Notes under the pieces: model-generated
The model's input: only the letters and a program-made list of their open reading frames with translations
Database searches by the model: none
Told to the model about the DNA's origin: nothing
Translations under genes and position numbers: made by a program
Part shown: positions 32,828-44,524 of the stretch, piece by piece
Layout: the number at the start of each line of letters is the position of its first letter
Position numbering within the stretch: position 1 is the stretch's first letter
NCBI RefSeq assembly: GCF_000344685.1
Contig: NW_006920417.1
Span: 663,574-727,573, forward strand
Source of the DNA: Gloeophyllum trabeum ATCC 11539
Taxonomy: Eukaryota > Basidiomycota > Agaricomycetes > Gloeophyllales > Gloeophyllaceae
Reading direction: 5' to 3'
Length of the DNA stretch: 64,000 nucleotides

Positions 32828-33579
32828 GCCATGGGTGTTTTACGGGTGATTGGATAGAACCCGATATTATTGTCGACTCTGTTTTCTCGATGCACGATTG
32901 TGTTACGTCCCTCATGCGAGCATCTTCTTTCCTCGTGTTTTGTAGACTTGGTGCGAATGATATGAGAGAGGCTTTGAGGCAGTTTTCCTTTGTTGAAATG
33001 TTTCGTACCGGATGGCATCACAGGATACTGACAATGTATCACCTACTAATTACCCTGCTTAATTGCGACGGTTACGACACAGCCATCTCTGCATGATTCA
33101 AAGGGAGCATGGCCATCATTCTGAGTCTCCATTTCGTGTCGGACGGCAATCTCGTCGCTCTCGTCGGTCATCATTGTGCAAACTTAAGTACCGTACTGGT
33201 ACGCACCGGTCCTCGCACGGACAAAGCTCGGAATGAGCGCTGATTGGTCGTCGGAATCAACAATCACCGCATTGCAAATACCTCGTCCAAGATCGCCATC
33301 GGGCATGCCACTGCCACAACTTCCAATCTATTCATAGCTACCACATTGCCTCGCTGTTGTCCTTCACTGGTTATTTGCGCCACCAGAAGACCCTCGGCTG
33401 CGCCTACTATCCTGCAATTTACATGCCGTACTGATCAGCGTTGGGTGCACCCCTTCGGTAAATTAGGCGTGTCGCTGATGAACAGCCAGACAGTTTGAGA
33501 CTGATAATATTAATGCAAGGCCGCATGAGGCCAATACCATCCTCCTTCCCCTCTGTCAACCCCTGCTGTCTCTCGCAAG
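32828..33579. other. Intergenic region
   Basis: About 750 nt between co-directional genes. The small frames (32824-33096 +, 33244-33498 +) show no recognisable content. The first part is likely the 3' UTR of the importin gene. Confidence 0.5.
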
Positions 33580-34674
33580 ATGGCAGTCCAGTCGATTAAC
33601 TACTCCCAGATTGGAGGCATCCACTCGGTCGCGGCTGCAGTCATATTTGCGATCATATATTTCCCTCTTCTCATTTATAATATTATTCGGTCCGTGAAGA
33701 GGCCGACATATGTTCTGATTGTGCTGGCTCTTTTCTGCGCAAGTGAGTAGTGATGCGTCTTCCGAGATCCTTGGCTGAGCTCTGTCTATGTTCAACAGTT
33801 CGTGTGACGGCATTCTCCGTCCGTGCTGCACTTGCAGGCTCTTCAGACGCTGCCGAGAACGAAAATCTTTTCATAGCGGAACAAGTCCTCTACCTTGCCG
33901 GCTTCTTTGGAGTACTCTATTCAGCCTACACGCTGGTCCTCGACCGGTCAGTTGAGCTCCCTGCGCCCCATGACTCGCTCTCACTCTACTTGTAACCTGA
34001 TAGAGAACAACTCACGGGAGAGCAAGAATTCCCCGGACCTATTTCAGCGGTTATGCGGATCTCAGGAAATCGGCATTTAATCCGCCTGACGCTCACGGTC
34101 GCCATAGCGCTGGGCATAACCGGCGCCATCCGCATGACTTCCGGGGACGCCAGTAAGATGGCCACGGGAGAGACGATGCGGCGGGTCAGCACGTATATCT
34201 TCCTCGTTGTCACCATCCTGCTGGCCTTGCGCACGATGTTCCTCGCGCTGGAACAATCCGGCGTGTCATCTGGTAGGTGATAAACTCCTTGGATTCCTTC
34301 GCTTTTGCTCAGCCACGGCGTTGCAGATGACAGTATTGAGATGGGCAAAAGGGGCAGACCCACAGCCCATTCAGCGTTCGGAGCCCGGCACGGGGTCTTC
34401 GTGCTCCTCGGTATCGCCATCCTGCTCCTGCTTCGCGAGGCTTTCCAGACCGCCACGACGGGCTCCAAGAGCACGTCCATGCAAGACAAAGCGTATAATG
34501 AAGCGCTGTTCTACCCTCTGTCCGCCCTTCCCGAATTCCTGGCCGTGGTGCTCTTTGCTGTGCCAGGGCTTGTGCCATCCCGGAAGGAGTTGCAGGAATA
34601 TTCGGCGGTGAGTGTGAGCGGTTATACCTTCCGATTGTCGGTTTGAGCTTATCCATCGACTCTAGAGAGCCTAA
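33580..34674 (+). CDS. Seven-helix integral membrane protein (DUF7702-like)
   Basis: Polytopic membrane protein of unknown function, similar to a large fungal family that I recall as DUF7702 (name from memory, uncertain). Exons 33580-33742, 33799-33946, 34004-34272, 34327-34607, 34666-34674; 870 nt, 289 aa. Hydrophobic helices can be read at about residues 15-37 (HSVAAAVIFAIIYFPLLIYN), 43-60 (YVLIVLALFCAIRVTAF), 80-100 (AEQVLYLAGFFGVLYSAYTL), 122-140, 160-178 (TYIFLVVTILLALRTMFLAL), 205-225 (GVFVLLGIAILLLLREAF) and 250-268 (LPEFLAVVLFAVPGLVP). The extracellular start has SINYSQIGG. The last coding exon is only 9 nt (Arg-Ala-stop) and is the least certain part; without it the frame would run on to a TGA within the following intron. 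No ligand or pathway can be inferred. Confidence 0.85.
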
Positions 34675-35065
34675 CGACTGGGCAAATAAACCCCGGGGTT
34701 TCTTTGCGTCTTCAAGTCCACATACCTGCTGCATGATAGTAATACCCTCACAGAACAACACAATAACTTATTCGTAGGATACTTCGTCATGAACGTAATG
34801 AGTTTGAGCAACAACAGACTATGCATTTCCCGCAAAGCTTAGTCGGACTATCGCGGATGCCGTTGTAGCTGAGGTGGAAGACGCCCGGGCCACAGCGTTG
34901 AGCGGAAGGGGCTGTGCACGCAGGACAAGAGTTGGGACTCCGACATTTGTCTACGGCTGTCCTCGTGCTGTGACAATTGGCTTTGTTCGCGGATTGTATA
35001 TAAGGGGTCGAAACTGGACGCTGATGTAATTGTCGGAACCAGTTTTCCTGCTCAAATCCGCTTCC
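34675..35065. other. Intergenic region with TATA element
   Basis: Co-directional genes 391 nt apart. Only shadow frames on the minus strand. It contains the TATA-like element listed separately. Confidence 0.5.
34997..35003 (+). promoter_or_regulatory. TATA box upstream of the SPRY gene
   Basis: TATATAA followed by GGGG, 63 nt before the ATG at 35066. It is a good match to a core TATA box and on the right strand. Confidence 0.5.
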
Positions 35066-36045
35066 ATGTCGTGGTTCAAGCGCAAGGATCAAGGATCTTC
35101 CCATTCTAGTTGCGGTCACGCCCAAGCTCCCCCTGAATGGACTCCCGCTCCCGAGATCGTCCATGCCCATGGGCTCTACAATGAAGCCCCCGAAGAGGAG
35201 TACGAAGCTGCCGAAGCATTCTGCATCACCCACCCCGTCGAGGCTCCCAGGTTGCTTCCTTCCGACGTTATCGAGCGCATTGATGCCCAGGGGTGCTCAG
35301 CTTGGGGCATACAGTGGCCCGCCTCACAACGTTTCGTGGGGCGCATAGACAACGATTCGAAGACCTCAGGAACGGTGAAGATATCCACCGATGCCACTTG
35401 CAAAGGCACTTGCTTGCTGAGTGACCTGCCAATCGCAGCGGGACTGTATGAGATCCAAGGCAAGGCTGGAGTCTATTTTGAGGTCGCGATCCATCAAATG
35501 GACGGCATCATTGCGTTAGGCAAGTGCAATGTCTTTCATTTGGCGTTTACATCTACCACAGTGGCCACAGGGCTGATCTGTGCGTAAAAGGTACATCGTG
35601 CAGACCTTATCCAGATTGGAGGTTCCCTGGCTGGAATCGGCTGAGCGCCGCCCTTCATCTGGACGATTGTCGCAAGTTCTTCGAGGACCCAGATGGCGGC
35701 CGAGATTACACGGACATATTAAAGCGCGTATCACCTGGTGACACAATCGGGTGCGGGTACGAGTTCTCGACGCACAGCGTGTTCTTCACCTACAACGGGA
35801 TACGCCTGCCGAATGCATTCAGCGGCGTATACCTGCCGAGGCAGAGTTATGACGTCTACGCCGCTGTGGGCGTGGAGGGGCGCAACAGCCTCGAAGTCAA
35901 CTTTGGCGGATGCTTGTTTCGGTGGAAAGAGGGGAACGAGTGGGCGTGGCGGGTCGAGGGACATGTCGGTCGTTTGGGTGCCACTTCTGGCGCTCCTGAT
36001 GATGAACTGCCCTCCTATGACGACGTCCGTCGCGGGATGGCGTAG
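35066..36045 (+). CDS. SPRY-domain protein
   Basis: Protein with a central B30.2/SPRY fold of the Ssh4/Ear1/RanBP9-like group, a protein-interaction module used in ubiquitin-ligase adaptors and endosomal sorting. Exons 35066-35519 and 35591-36045; 909 nt, 302 aa. SPRY motifs: GLYEIQGKAGVYFEVAIHQM (strand with GxYYFEV-like core), GTSCRPYPDWRFPGWNRLSA, DTIGCGYEFSTHSVFFTYNG, and VGVEGRNSLEVNFGG. Unlike Ssh4/Ear1 it has no N-terminal membrane helix; the N-terminus is short and polar. It ends with ELPSYDDVRRG, which includes a PSYD element close to a PPxY/LPxY-type Nedd4-ligase docking motif (inference). The intron uses a GC donor (GCAAGT at 35520) and an AAAG acceptor. Start at ATG 35066. Confidence 0.85.
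35520..35590 (+). other. GC-AG intron in the SPRY gene
   Basis: Donor TTAG|GCAAGT, which is the classic GC-AG consensus, and acceptor TAAAAG|GTACATC. It restores the SPRY reading frame from GIIALG to TSCRPYPDW; the GT six bases further on would break the frame. Confidence 0.8.
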
Positions 36046-36465
36046 TCGATGTTCTACCCTTCCGGTCGTCCAGGCCCTGCGTCGCGAAGATATTTCTCGT
36101 CGAGGACCTCCTGTTCTGACCCTGTCGCTATTGGGTATTCACAACTTGGGGGGCGTGACCGTCTAACTTATAATGGAACTTCATATAAATGCGTTTTGTA
36201 CTTGTATGCTGTAGCATTATATCCAGCCCTGCCATCCACTATTAGTCCGACATTTGAGGCTCAAGCTTTGCAGAACGGCGCCACGCGCGATAAGATGCTT
36301 TACGTTTCGCGCACGTTTCGAAGCGGCGATCTGCCAAATTAGGCTAAAGATAGCGAGCGCTAAACAGCACAACTCCACTCTTGGTCGGTATTTCAGCTCA
36401 AGTTTCATGTCGGGGGTGTTGCCGGCTTATCCTTTCTCTATCGTCTCCTAAGCCACTGGCCGACC
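36046..36465. other. Intergenic region
   Basis: 420 nt between co-directional genes. Nothing recognisable beyond probable 3' UTR and promoter sequence. Confidence 0.5.
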
Positions 36466-39400
36466 ATGCCTCAATTTTCCGATGCCATTCTTGACATTGG
36501 GCAGTCGTTTGTGCTACGAAAGAGAGTCGCTGAGCAGGTCAGCGTCGATGTTGTGGCCACATACGGATATTGATGCCATATCGTCCAATGTAGGGAGGTT
36601 TGCTAAGCGGTGTCGATCCCACAGCATTCAATTCTGCTGATCCTCTACGGATATGGATCGTCCAAGTTGGTGAGTGCATTACTCTTGATAGGGAGCGGAC
36701 GCGTTGTGGTTGTCGTATACCGCATTTGAGATGCGTCATCAGGAGATCGCCCCCGAAAGAGGCAGCGCTTGAGTTGGAGGGATGGTTTCCTCTAGTACTG
36801 CTGAATAGCATTCGGGAAGGATTCTCGTCCGAACCTCAGCGATCGCTCAGGAGAATAATGACTGATTTCTGCGTCTCATCAGGGGTTATCATCATGATGA
36901 CCCAACTGTTGTCCCTGGGTCTCCGAAGGATGCGGCAGCCTAAAGTCATCGCGGAGGTACTTGGCGGTATCCTGCTAGGTAATCCGTAGCTTCTGGCCGT
37001 ATTGCTCCGTTCTAACGTAATGCAGGACCTACTGCCTTCGGTCGTATCCCCGGCTTCAGCAAACATATCTTCCCAGAGGATTCTAAGCCCTATCTCTCGT
37101 TGGTAGCAAACATTGGTCTATGCTTGTTCCTGTTCCTGGTCGGCCTTGAGATCGAAGCCAGCGTGATAAAGAAGAATGCAAGGTTGTCAGCTACCGTCGC
37201 ACTTGCTGGCATGTGTCTTCCCTTTGGACTGGGAGCAGCTCTGTCTGTGCCCCTGTACCATCAGTTCATCGACTCGAGCGTCAAATTCACGCATTTCATG
37301 CTCTTCACTGGTGTTGCCTACTCCATCACGGCATTTCCGGTCCTCTGTCGGATCCTCACGGAACTCAAGTTGCTTGATACGACAGTGGGTATCGTCGTCC
37401 TGTCTGCTGGCGTCGGCAACGACATCATTGGATGGACACTCCTGGCTTTGAGCGTCGCATTGGTCAATGCAGGCTCGGGGCTTACTGCCTTGTGGATCTT
37501 GCTGACGTGCGTTGGATGGACTTTATTCCTCCTCTTCCCTGTCAAGAGACTTTTGCTTTGGTTGGCCCGCCGCACTGGGTCTATCGAGAATGGTCCTTCT
37601 ATGTTCTTCATGACTATTACGGTGCTCCTATTGTTCGGATCTGCATTTTTCACCGATATCATCGGTGTCCATGCTATCTTTGGTATGATACCATTATGTA
37701 GACCGCATTTACACATACTGACTACGACTGTTGTTAGGCGCTTTCTTGGCAGGTTTGATAGTGCCCCGTGAAGGAGGCCTCGCTATCTTCCTTACCGAAA
37801 AGCTTGAAGATTTGGTCTCTATCATTTTCCTTCCATTAGTAAGTGTGTGTGCGTGTGGCGCGGCTTTTAGTCTCCTTACTCATGTTCGCCTCATAGTACT
37901 TCACGTTGTCCGGTCTGTCGACTGACCTTGGTCTGTTAGATAATGGTAAGGGCACATTCATCCATAGCGGACCAATGTTTGATGTACTGTGGTAGGAATC
38001 ACGTGGGGCTTCACGATCGCCATATGTGCTCTCGCATACTTCGGCAAGTTTGGTGGTTGCACTGTTGCCGCGAGGTTCGCAGGTTTCTCATGGCGGGAAG
38101 CCAGCACTATCGGCTCCCTGATGAGTTGTAAAGGGTGAGAAATCGCCTTCAACCTACATTGCAGATCTAACTATATCACTAAACAGCTTAGTGGAGCTGA
38201 TCGTGCTCAACGTCGGGCTCTCTGCTGGAATTCTAAGCAAGGTGCGGTTCCAAGATCATGGCATAGAAAAGATGTTGATGTTGTACGCCATTGGCAGCGG
38301 GTATTTTCGATGTTCGTCCTGGAGGCATTGCTCTTGACTTTCATGACGACTCCGGCCGTTACCTACCTGTACCCGCCTGAGCGGCGCGTGCGCGTCTCTG
38401 CTGCAGGGCACACAATCCCACCTGGCAACGAACCCGGCACGAGGCCTGAATCCGGTTACAGCGGCAAGGAACATACCGAGTTGGTGGACGAGTCTTGGAG
38501 ATCGCGCTTCACTGTGGTCCTCGACAAGATCGAGCACCTCCCCGGGATGATGGCTATCACGCAGCTCTTCCAAGCACCGATCCCGTTAGATTCTGATCCT
38601 GTCGACGCGCAGTCTGCTTCGGTGCTCAGTGATTCTACCCCTGGGCTGAAGAAGGGACCGGAGGTGGCCGTGGATGCCTTGCGGTTAATCGAGCTGTCTG
38701 ATCGTACATCTGCGGTCATGAAAGGTTCAGCCCCGGTGGAAACTATGATCCAGACCGATCCGCTACTGGGCATATTCAGGATGTTTGGAGAGTTGAATGA
38801 TTTGCCCGTATCCTCTTCACTGTCCATCGTCACTTACGATAGTCTGGCGTCTAACGTGGTGGAGCACGCGAGGGAAAATTTCTCGCAGCTGATCCTGCTA
38901 CCCTGGCTACCCCCGATCCCGGCTAGCGAGCATACGACGCTCGCTACTAATGCAGGAGACTCTAGCATGCCAGCGATCACCCCTCGCACCGTCATGATGA
39001 ATCCTTTCGATACACTCTTCAAGTCACCACCCGCTGAAAAGTCGGCTTCTGCCACGCACTCGCATTTCATCCGGGGTGTATTCGCCCATTCGACCACGGA
39101 TGTTGCTCTCTTCGTTGATCAAGGTCATGCTCCTGGTGAAATGCGCAACGCTGGGAGCAAGCACCATCTGTTCCTGCCGTTCTTCGGTGGACCGGATGAC
39201 CGGTTGGCTTTGGAGCTGATCGTGCAATTGTGTGCCAACCCAAAGATTAGCGCAACTGTAGTCAGGGTCATTAAGATGGATAGTCCAGTGTCTAGCTCAA
39301 GTATCGACAAGCCGTCGCCAGCTCATCTGGGTAGTAGGGACGGGGACAATTCAGCAGCTAACATGAGGGAGAACGCTCTGACTGTCCACTCCGTTCGTAG

Positions 39401-39906
39401 TTTTGCTACTGTTTCATGCATGATAGCTGACCGATCATTCCATTCCGTAGATTAATCAGTTGACGCACGCTACAACATTCGCTGACACGGTTTATGGGCA
39501 GGCGTCTACCCAGATGCGCTTGCAGTCTGAAACCGCTGACAATATTATCTGGAATCGTTATGCTTCTCGCAATGGTTCGGAGAAGCCAAGCGCCGCCGTT
39601 CAAGCCGCCCTGTCTCGCATTGCTTTCATAGACTTGCCTACGCCAACACCCTTGCATTCGATCACGACTCAAGCTGCAGAGAAATTTCAGTCTCTGGTGC
39701 AGCATCATACGAGAATGTTGGTTGTCACTGGCCGATCGCGGAGGCTAGCGGTTGAAAGTCACCACCAAGAGCTCAAAGGCTTGATGGAGGAGCACGGCAA
39801 CGTCGGACCCGAGGTCCGCAAGACCATCGGGGACGTCGCCACTTCGTTCGTTATCACCCGGTCCTACGTAGGGATAGTGGTCGTCCAGGCTGCTAACGTC
39901 CAATAG
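36466..39906 (+). CDS. CPA2 family K+/H+ antiporter (Kha1-like)
   Basis: Monovalent cation/proton antiporter with 12-13 predicted helices; yeast Kha1 acts in Golgi/endosomal K+ and pH balance. Exons 36466-36537, 36594-36669, 36883-36978, 37026-37682, 37738-37838, 37897-37945, 37996-38134, 38187-38241, 38298-39392, 39451-39906; 2796 nt, 931 aa. Motifs: EQGGLLSGVDP at the N-terminus, QPKVIAEVLGGILLGPTAFG, NIGLCLFLFLVGLEIE, TAFPVLCRILTELKLL, and the ion-site helix SAGVGNDIIGW. The ND pair (rather than DD) is the form usually tied to electroneutral exchange. GAFLAGLIVPREGG and KGLVELIVLNVGL complete the transport core (to ~residue 430). The remaining ~500 residues form a cytoplasmic region resembling the two USP-like parts of plant CHX proteins (VTYDSLASNVVEHARENFSQ; LMEEHGNVGPEVRKTIGDVA). 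Intron 2 is long (214 nt). The acceptor of the last intron could be 39450 (used here) or 39459. Confidence 0.92.
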
Positions 39907-40488
39907 AGGCTCTGAGCCATCGTCGTTCACGTATATGTATTTGTATCCAGCAGCAACCGTTGCGATCGACTGTATCACCACAATTCCCGTCACGCATCAT
40001 GATACCCTTCCATTCCCATTCAGTGAATAGCGTAGCCTTTGATTTCGTTGTTCATCGAGTCACGACCTTTCACGATTCCCACTTCATGTGCATACTCCTG
40101 TATAAGGATGTTCTGGCATTACCGAGAATGAGAATGGCCACAGCGTACGATAGCATAGCATCTTGTATATCCTCCTGCACCAGCAGTGTCTTCTGCCTTC
40201 AGCTAAAATGTTGAAAGCGGGCTCGCGACAGCAGAAGTACGATGACTTGGGAGACTTCCAAGCGACGACCCGAATCCTGCATAGGTCGTGCAAGTAATTC
40301 ATAATGCACGAGCAGCACCACTTCGAGGCTTGGTCCTACGTGATCCGTTAACGGGAGAGCCTGAATTGCCCACATTCCAAATTTCCAAGAATCAACTAGT
40401 ACATGCGGTACTTCAATGTTCGTGCTGCAGACGTACGATAGTACTGCCCTGGTAACCCCAAAAGAAGAACCCCCAGCTATCCTTGAAT
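39907..40488. other. Convergent intergenic region
   Basis: 582 nt between the 3' ends of convergent genes (antiporter + and GH43 -). Holds both 3' UTRs; no further gene seen. Confidence 0.5.
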
Positions 40489-41699
40489 TCAGTCTACAAC
40501 GACGGGCCACCCCGAAGAGAAATCGAGATAATTGATGCCGAGGTAACTTGGGCTGCCATTTGGATCACTGTTGCGAACATAATGGTAGACGATGACGTCC
40601 CTCCCGCTAACAGGATCCAAGAAGACACTCTGGCCACCGGGTGCATAAATGTTGTCGTGCGAGCCGAGGACGAGCGAACCCGTGGGCGGATCGATATTCT
40701 CGGTGAGAGTGTGACCAAGCTGGCCGTAAAAGGGTCCCATAGCATTCGCGCCACGTCCTACCAGGACCTTGTATTCTTTGCCGGGTGCCGGGCGGGAGGT
40801 AGAACCTGCCAGAGGCGTTACGCCGTCGGAGAAGAAGAAGAAAGTATATTGGGAGTTCCTGGGCTTGTAGACGAAACCGCCCTCAGCAGCACGACCACTG
40901 CCGCCAGCAAGGTGAGTACCCGGTAGAGCCTGGACAATTTCTTAAGATGGTAGCCGGGTAGTGATCTCGAATAGAACTCACCGAAGCCTGGTCTTTCACA
41001 CCCGGCCAGAGACCAATCTGGTACATGCCTTCCCAATATGAACCGAAAGAGAGCTTTAGCCCATTATCATCGATGATGTTGGGGTCAACTGTCAGGAGTT
41101 ATCAGCATAGGATATCAGAGTGGGGATCAGTAAGTTGACACGCACTAGCGTTGTAGACGTCGCCGGGAACGGAGCCGATGACCTCTCCCAGGTCCGTCCA
41201 GGTGCCGGCATCCATGGAAGGGCTGGTGGCGACACCGATAGCAGAGTTCTGGCTGCCAATCGTCGAGACCGCGTAGTACAAAGTGTAGAGACCCTGAATG
41301 TAATTTACGTCAGGCGCCCAAAGGTCCTTGTTGCCGGCCAAATTGATGCTGGAGCCGCCTGGAAGAACGGAACTTGTACGAGTCCATGGACTGGGAGGTC
41401 ATCGAAGGTTAAACAAGCCGCGGGAAACACGAGCAGAGAAGACTCACCCTGTCAACGCTGGAGCCGTGAAGATCTTGATACCCTCGCCGGTACTGAAGAC
41501 GTAGTACTTCTTCGAGGACGGGTTATACCAGATCGCGGGATCTCGAACAACGACGTCGGCTGCATAATCAAGTGTTAGCCGGAGTGGAGCCTTTTAGTCG
41601 AGAAAGAACATACTCACAACTGCCTGGGATTGGGTTAGGGGTAGCAGCAACGAACGAGGCGCACAAGGCGAAAAGGGATGCAAGGACCCGTAACTTCAT
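40489..41699 (-). CDS. Secreted GH43 glycosidase, probable endo-1,5-alpha-L-arabinanase
   Basis: Secreted five-bladed beta-propeller hydrolase acting on plant arabinan (pectin side chains). Exons (minus): 41618-41699, 41448-41559, 41146-41390, 40982-41088, 40489-40881; 939 nt, 312 aa. A signal peptide is evident ([20 protein letters not shown]). The catalytic-base region is [20 protein letters not shown], with Asp in the RDPAIW motif. Further blade motifs: [20 protein letters not shown] (Asp of the pKa modulator), [20 protein letters not shown], and YLGINYLDF near the end. The normal catalytic acid Glu is probably the one in AEGGFVYKP or its equivalent in the spliced form. The last acceptor (CTGAG before GGCGGTTTC) removes that AEG, so the intron-4 boundary deserves checking. 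Substrate assignment is by family resemblance. The gene has a TATA element 80 nt upstream. Confidence 0.88.
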
Positions 41700-42699
41700 A
41701 ATCAAGTGCAAGGGATGGATGCCAGATACTACACTGGGGCTCCCGGGCAGTATGCGGGAGCTCACCAGTCGAGGCCACCTTATAAAGGTACGACGTTCGG
41801 AAAGCCATCGTGGTACCGCTCAATGCATGACTGTCGATGCGGTCTCGTAAGATTAAGCAACAATCCCAGTGAGCACATGATGTACTCAGTCGGGACTGCA
41901 AGGTTGCGAAACCCGCATGGTCAGCTCTAAACCGGGTCTTTGATCCCGTCGAAGCCGGGGAAAGATATCAATGGCGGCTTGTGGCCAACAACGGCGACAA
42001 TTGCCTGGGCGATTGTGCAATATCGGACCCGTGACCGGTATGAACAGGGGATGCTCGAGCGGCACAATGATCCACTCAGCATCCCATATGCATAGCCAGC
42101 ATGGAACTTATGCGAAGACTGAGAACCGATACCCCAAGACGCGCATCGCGAACACGCATACGCCGTAGGCATGTCCTATGGCATCACCATGAAGAACATG
42201 CTCGTCGGCGATATCAACCGACCTAGGGTAGGTTACTTTATGAAAGCAGATTAGTAGGCACAAGAAAGTTAACCTCGTAGCTAGAGGACGAACCTACTTA
42301 TTAAGAAATCTCACCGCCCGAACAAAATCAGTGATATTTAGCTGCGGCCTACCAAGTACACCGGAACCCTGCGAGGGCTCATACACTGGCAGCCTTCGCG
42401 GTGTGGATGACTGAGCCGAGAATCGCTGCGCATGCATGTCCCGAGACCTCATTCATACAACAGATCGGAGCAAGATGGGAGCCCCAGATGTCGGCTTGCT
42501 ATCTGCCTGGAAACCTCGAACAGGTCAGCATATTTCAAGTACGGATTCGCATTTCTCCTTCCTGTGCAGGATGAGGTCCAAAGATGTTCGATGCAATATG
42601 GCTGGTAGGGGGAAGTTGGCAATATATAATAAGGTAGCATAGTGATGGATACAACAACGACGACTGTAGAAACGACCGCAGGGCGAGGCAAATTAGATA
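41700..42699. other. Intergenic region
   Basis: 1 kb between the start of the GH43 gene and the 3' end of the Nop56 gene. Includes the GH43 promoter. Short frames only (for example 41927-42172 -), none recognisable. Confidence 0.5.
41780..41786 (-). promoter_or_regulatory. TATA box upstream of the GH43 gene
   Basis: Minus strand reads TTTATAA, about 80 nt before the start codon at 41697-41699. Position and strand fit a core promoter. Confidence 0.45.
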
Positions 42700-44524
42700 T
42701 CATGACTTGCTCTTTTTCTTCTCTTTCTTCTCTTTCTTGTCCTTTTTTGATTTCTTCTCTCCGGTCTCTGCCTAGCATGTAAAACAATTGTTAGATCGTT
42801 AAGTTCTATATGACGGCCGCTCTCACCTCCACTCCATCTTCCTTGGCTTTCTCCTTCTTCTCCTTCTTGGCGGCCTTCTTCAACGCTTTCTTCTCCTCTT
42901 TCGACAGCTTCACCTTCTTCACGGGCTCCTCCTCATCCTCATCCTCATCGACATCCATATCGTCGCTCTTCCGCTTCTTCTTCCTGTCCTTCTTCGTAGG
43001 AGACGGCTCGAGGAGGGGGAGTACTGGCTCGTCGTCCATCTTGTCCTCGTCATCCGAGCCTGCCTCATCTTCTAAGGTGAGCTGATCGAGAACCTTGCGG
43101 ATGGCATCAGTGTTCTTGGATGGCGGGACGCCCGTCTCGAAGAAGTTCAGCCGCTCCTCGACTTGCTCCCGCAGTGCCTCACCGAACTTGGGTGTAGGGG
43201 TATCTATGAACACAATAAGCCCAGGGAAGCCCAGAGCAGGGAGGAATATCATACCGATGAAGCAGTCTATACGAGATGCTATTGAACATTTGTTGGCCAA
43301 GAAACGGGAAATACGGCCTTTGAATTTGGGGCCCGCGCGACCAATGAAAGACGAGTGGTACAACAAACCGTACTGCGCAGCGGTCAGAATCGCATGCACG
43401 GCAGCTTCGGAAAAAGAACATACCTTCGGCGTGTTACCCTTTGTTTTGAGAGCCCTAAAGAGCGCCTTCTCGGCACCCAATATTTGTACCGTGCTGGCAG
43501 GGTACTTCGACAGGTTCGTCAAGCTCCCCGCATGGCTGATCAGGCGCGCGCCTATCCGTTCGCCGAGGAGGGCAGTCAGATTAGGGGCTACCTGGTTCAT
43601 CTTCTCGGAAAGGTAGTCCGTGAGCTCCTTCCGGTACTCGGCAAGAGACACAACACGGGTAGCGAAGATGTTGATGTTGAGCATGTCGATCTCGGAGAGA
43701 GATGCGCCCATGGATCCCCGCGCGGCATCCAGGACGTTCTGCGCGCGGGTCATGTCGTCGTCCAGGATGGCGGCGAGGTCATGGAGCTTCTCCTCGTCCA
43801 GTTTGTCTTTATCCCCAATGAACTGCGCAGCTCGTGCATACTGGTAATTGTCGGGCACGATCTTTACCAGTTCCGGGAAATGGTACCCGTACCACTCCCT
43901 TATGCGCATCGAGAACAGGTTCACATCCTTGTCGAGCTGATCGAGCAGCGCGATGGCCTGGATGATCATGTTGTCAATCCTGTTGACATTAAACTTCAGC
44001 TTCGCGCGCGAGTACGAGTGCCCAAGGCCTAGCTGAGCCTTGATTATGTCTTCGTCCTGCATGCCCTTGAGCAGCTTGCCGGCGTGGAGACGGACGCCGC
44101 GGATGAGCTCTTGCGAGGACTCGGACGTGTCACAGTCAATCTTGCACGTCTCCTTGATGGACGCGGCCAACCCTGGGTCGGCTACTGCGAGCTTGATACC
44201 GGACTTCTTTGCAGGCTTGGACAGGTTGAGCTCCAGCAGCGACTGGAGGTATTCGCTGACCAGGCCTGGGTCAAGTTCATCACGGACGGCTTAGCAGAAT
44301 TCAGAAAGTAAATGCACACCTTCGGAAACATCGTTTGCATTCTCCAGGGCATGTGCCGCACTTTTGAACGGCGAAAAACTAATCAGCGAGACCATTTTGC
44401 TGAATTTTGCCAAGTCGTCCATGGAATCCTGGATGGCCTTGGTCCGAGCGCCTATCTCCTCCTTGAGCTTGACCTCAAATATCGCATAGCCGGAAGACGA
44501 CTCGAACAAGACGTGAGTAGCCAT
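42700..44524 (-). CDS. NOP56: Nucleolar protein Nop56 (box C/D snoRNP core)
   Basis: Core protein of box C/D snoRNPs, which methylate rRNA and aid pre-rRNA processing in the nucleolus. Exons (minus): 44320-44524, 43424-44265, 43255-43372, 42827-43203, 42700-42771; 1614 nt, 537 aa. The NOP5N domain starts [19 protein letters not shown] and includes [20 protein letters not shown]. The central coiled coil and Nop domain show [98 protein letters not shown], and [14 protein letters not shown]. The tail is the usual KKE/D-rich region, ending in [12 protein letters not shown] after a last intron (42772-42826). Two internal introns (43373-43423 and 43204-43254) are both 51 nt and free of in-frame stops, so one long frame spans them. 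These features point to Nop56, not Nop58. Confidence 0.95.

Noticed and set aside
43095..44032. Long + strand frames opposite Nop56
   Set aside because: Antisense shadows of conserved Nop56 exons.
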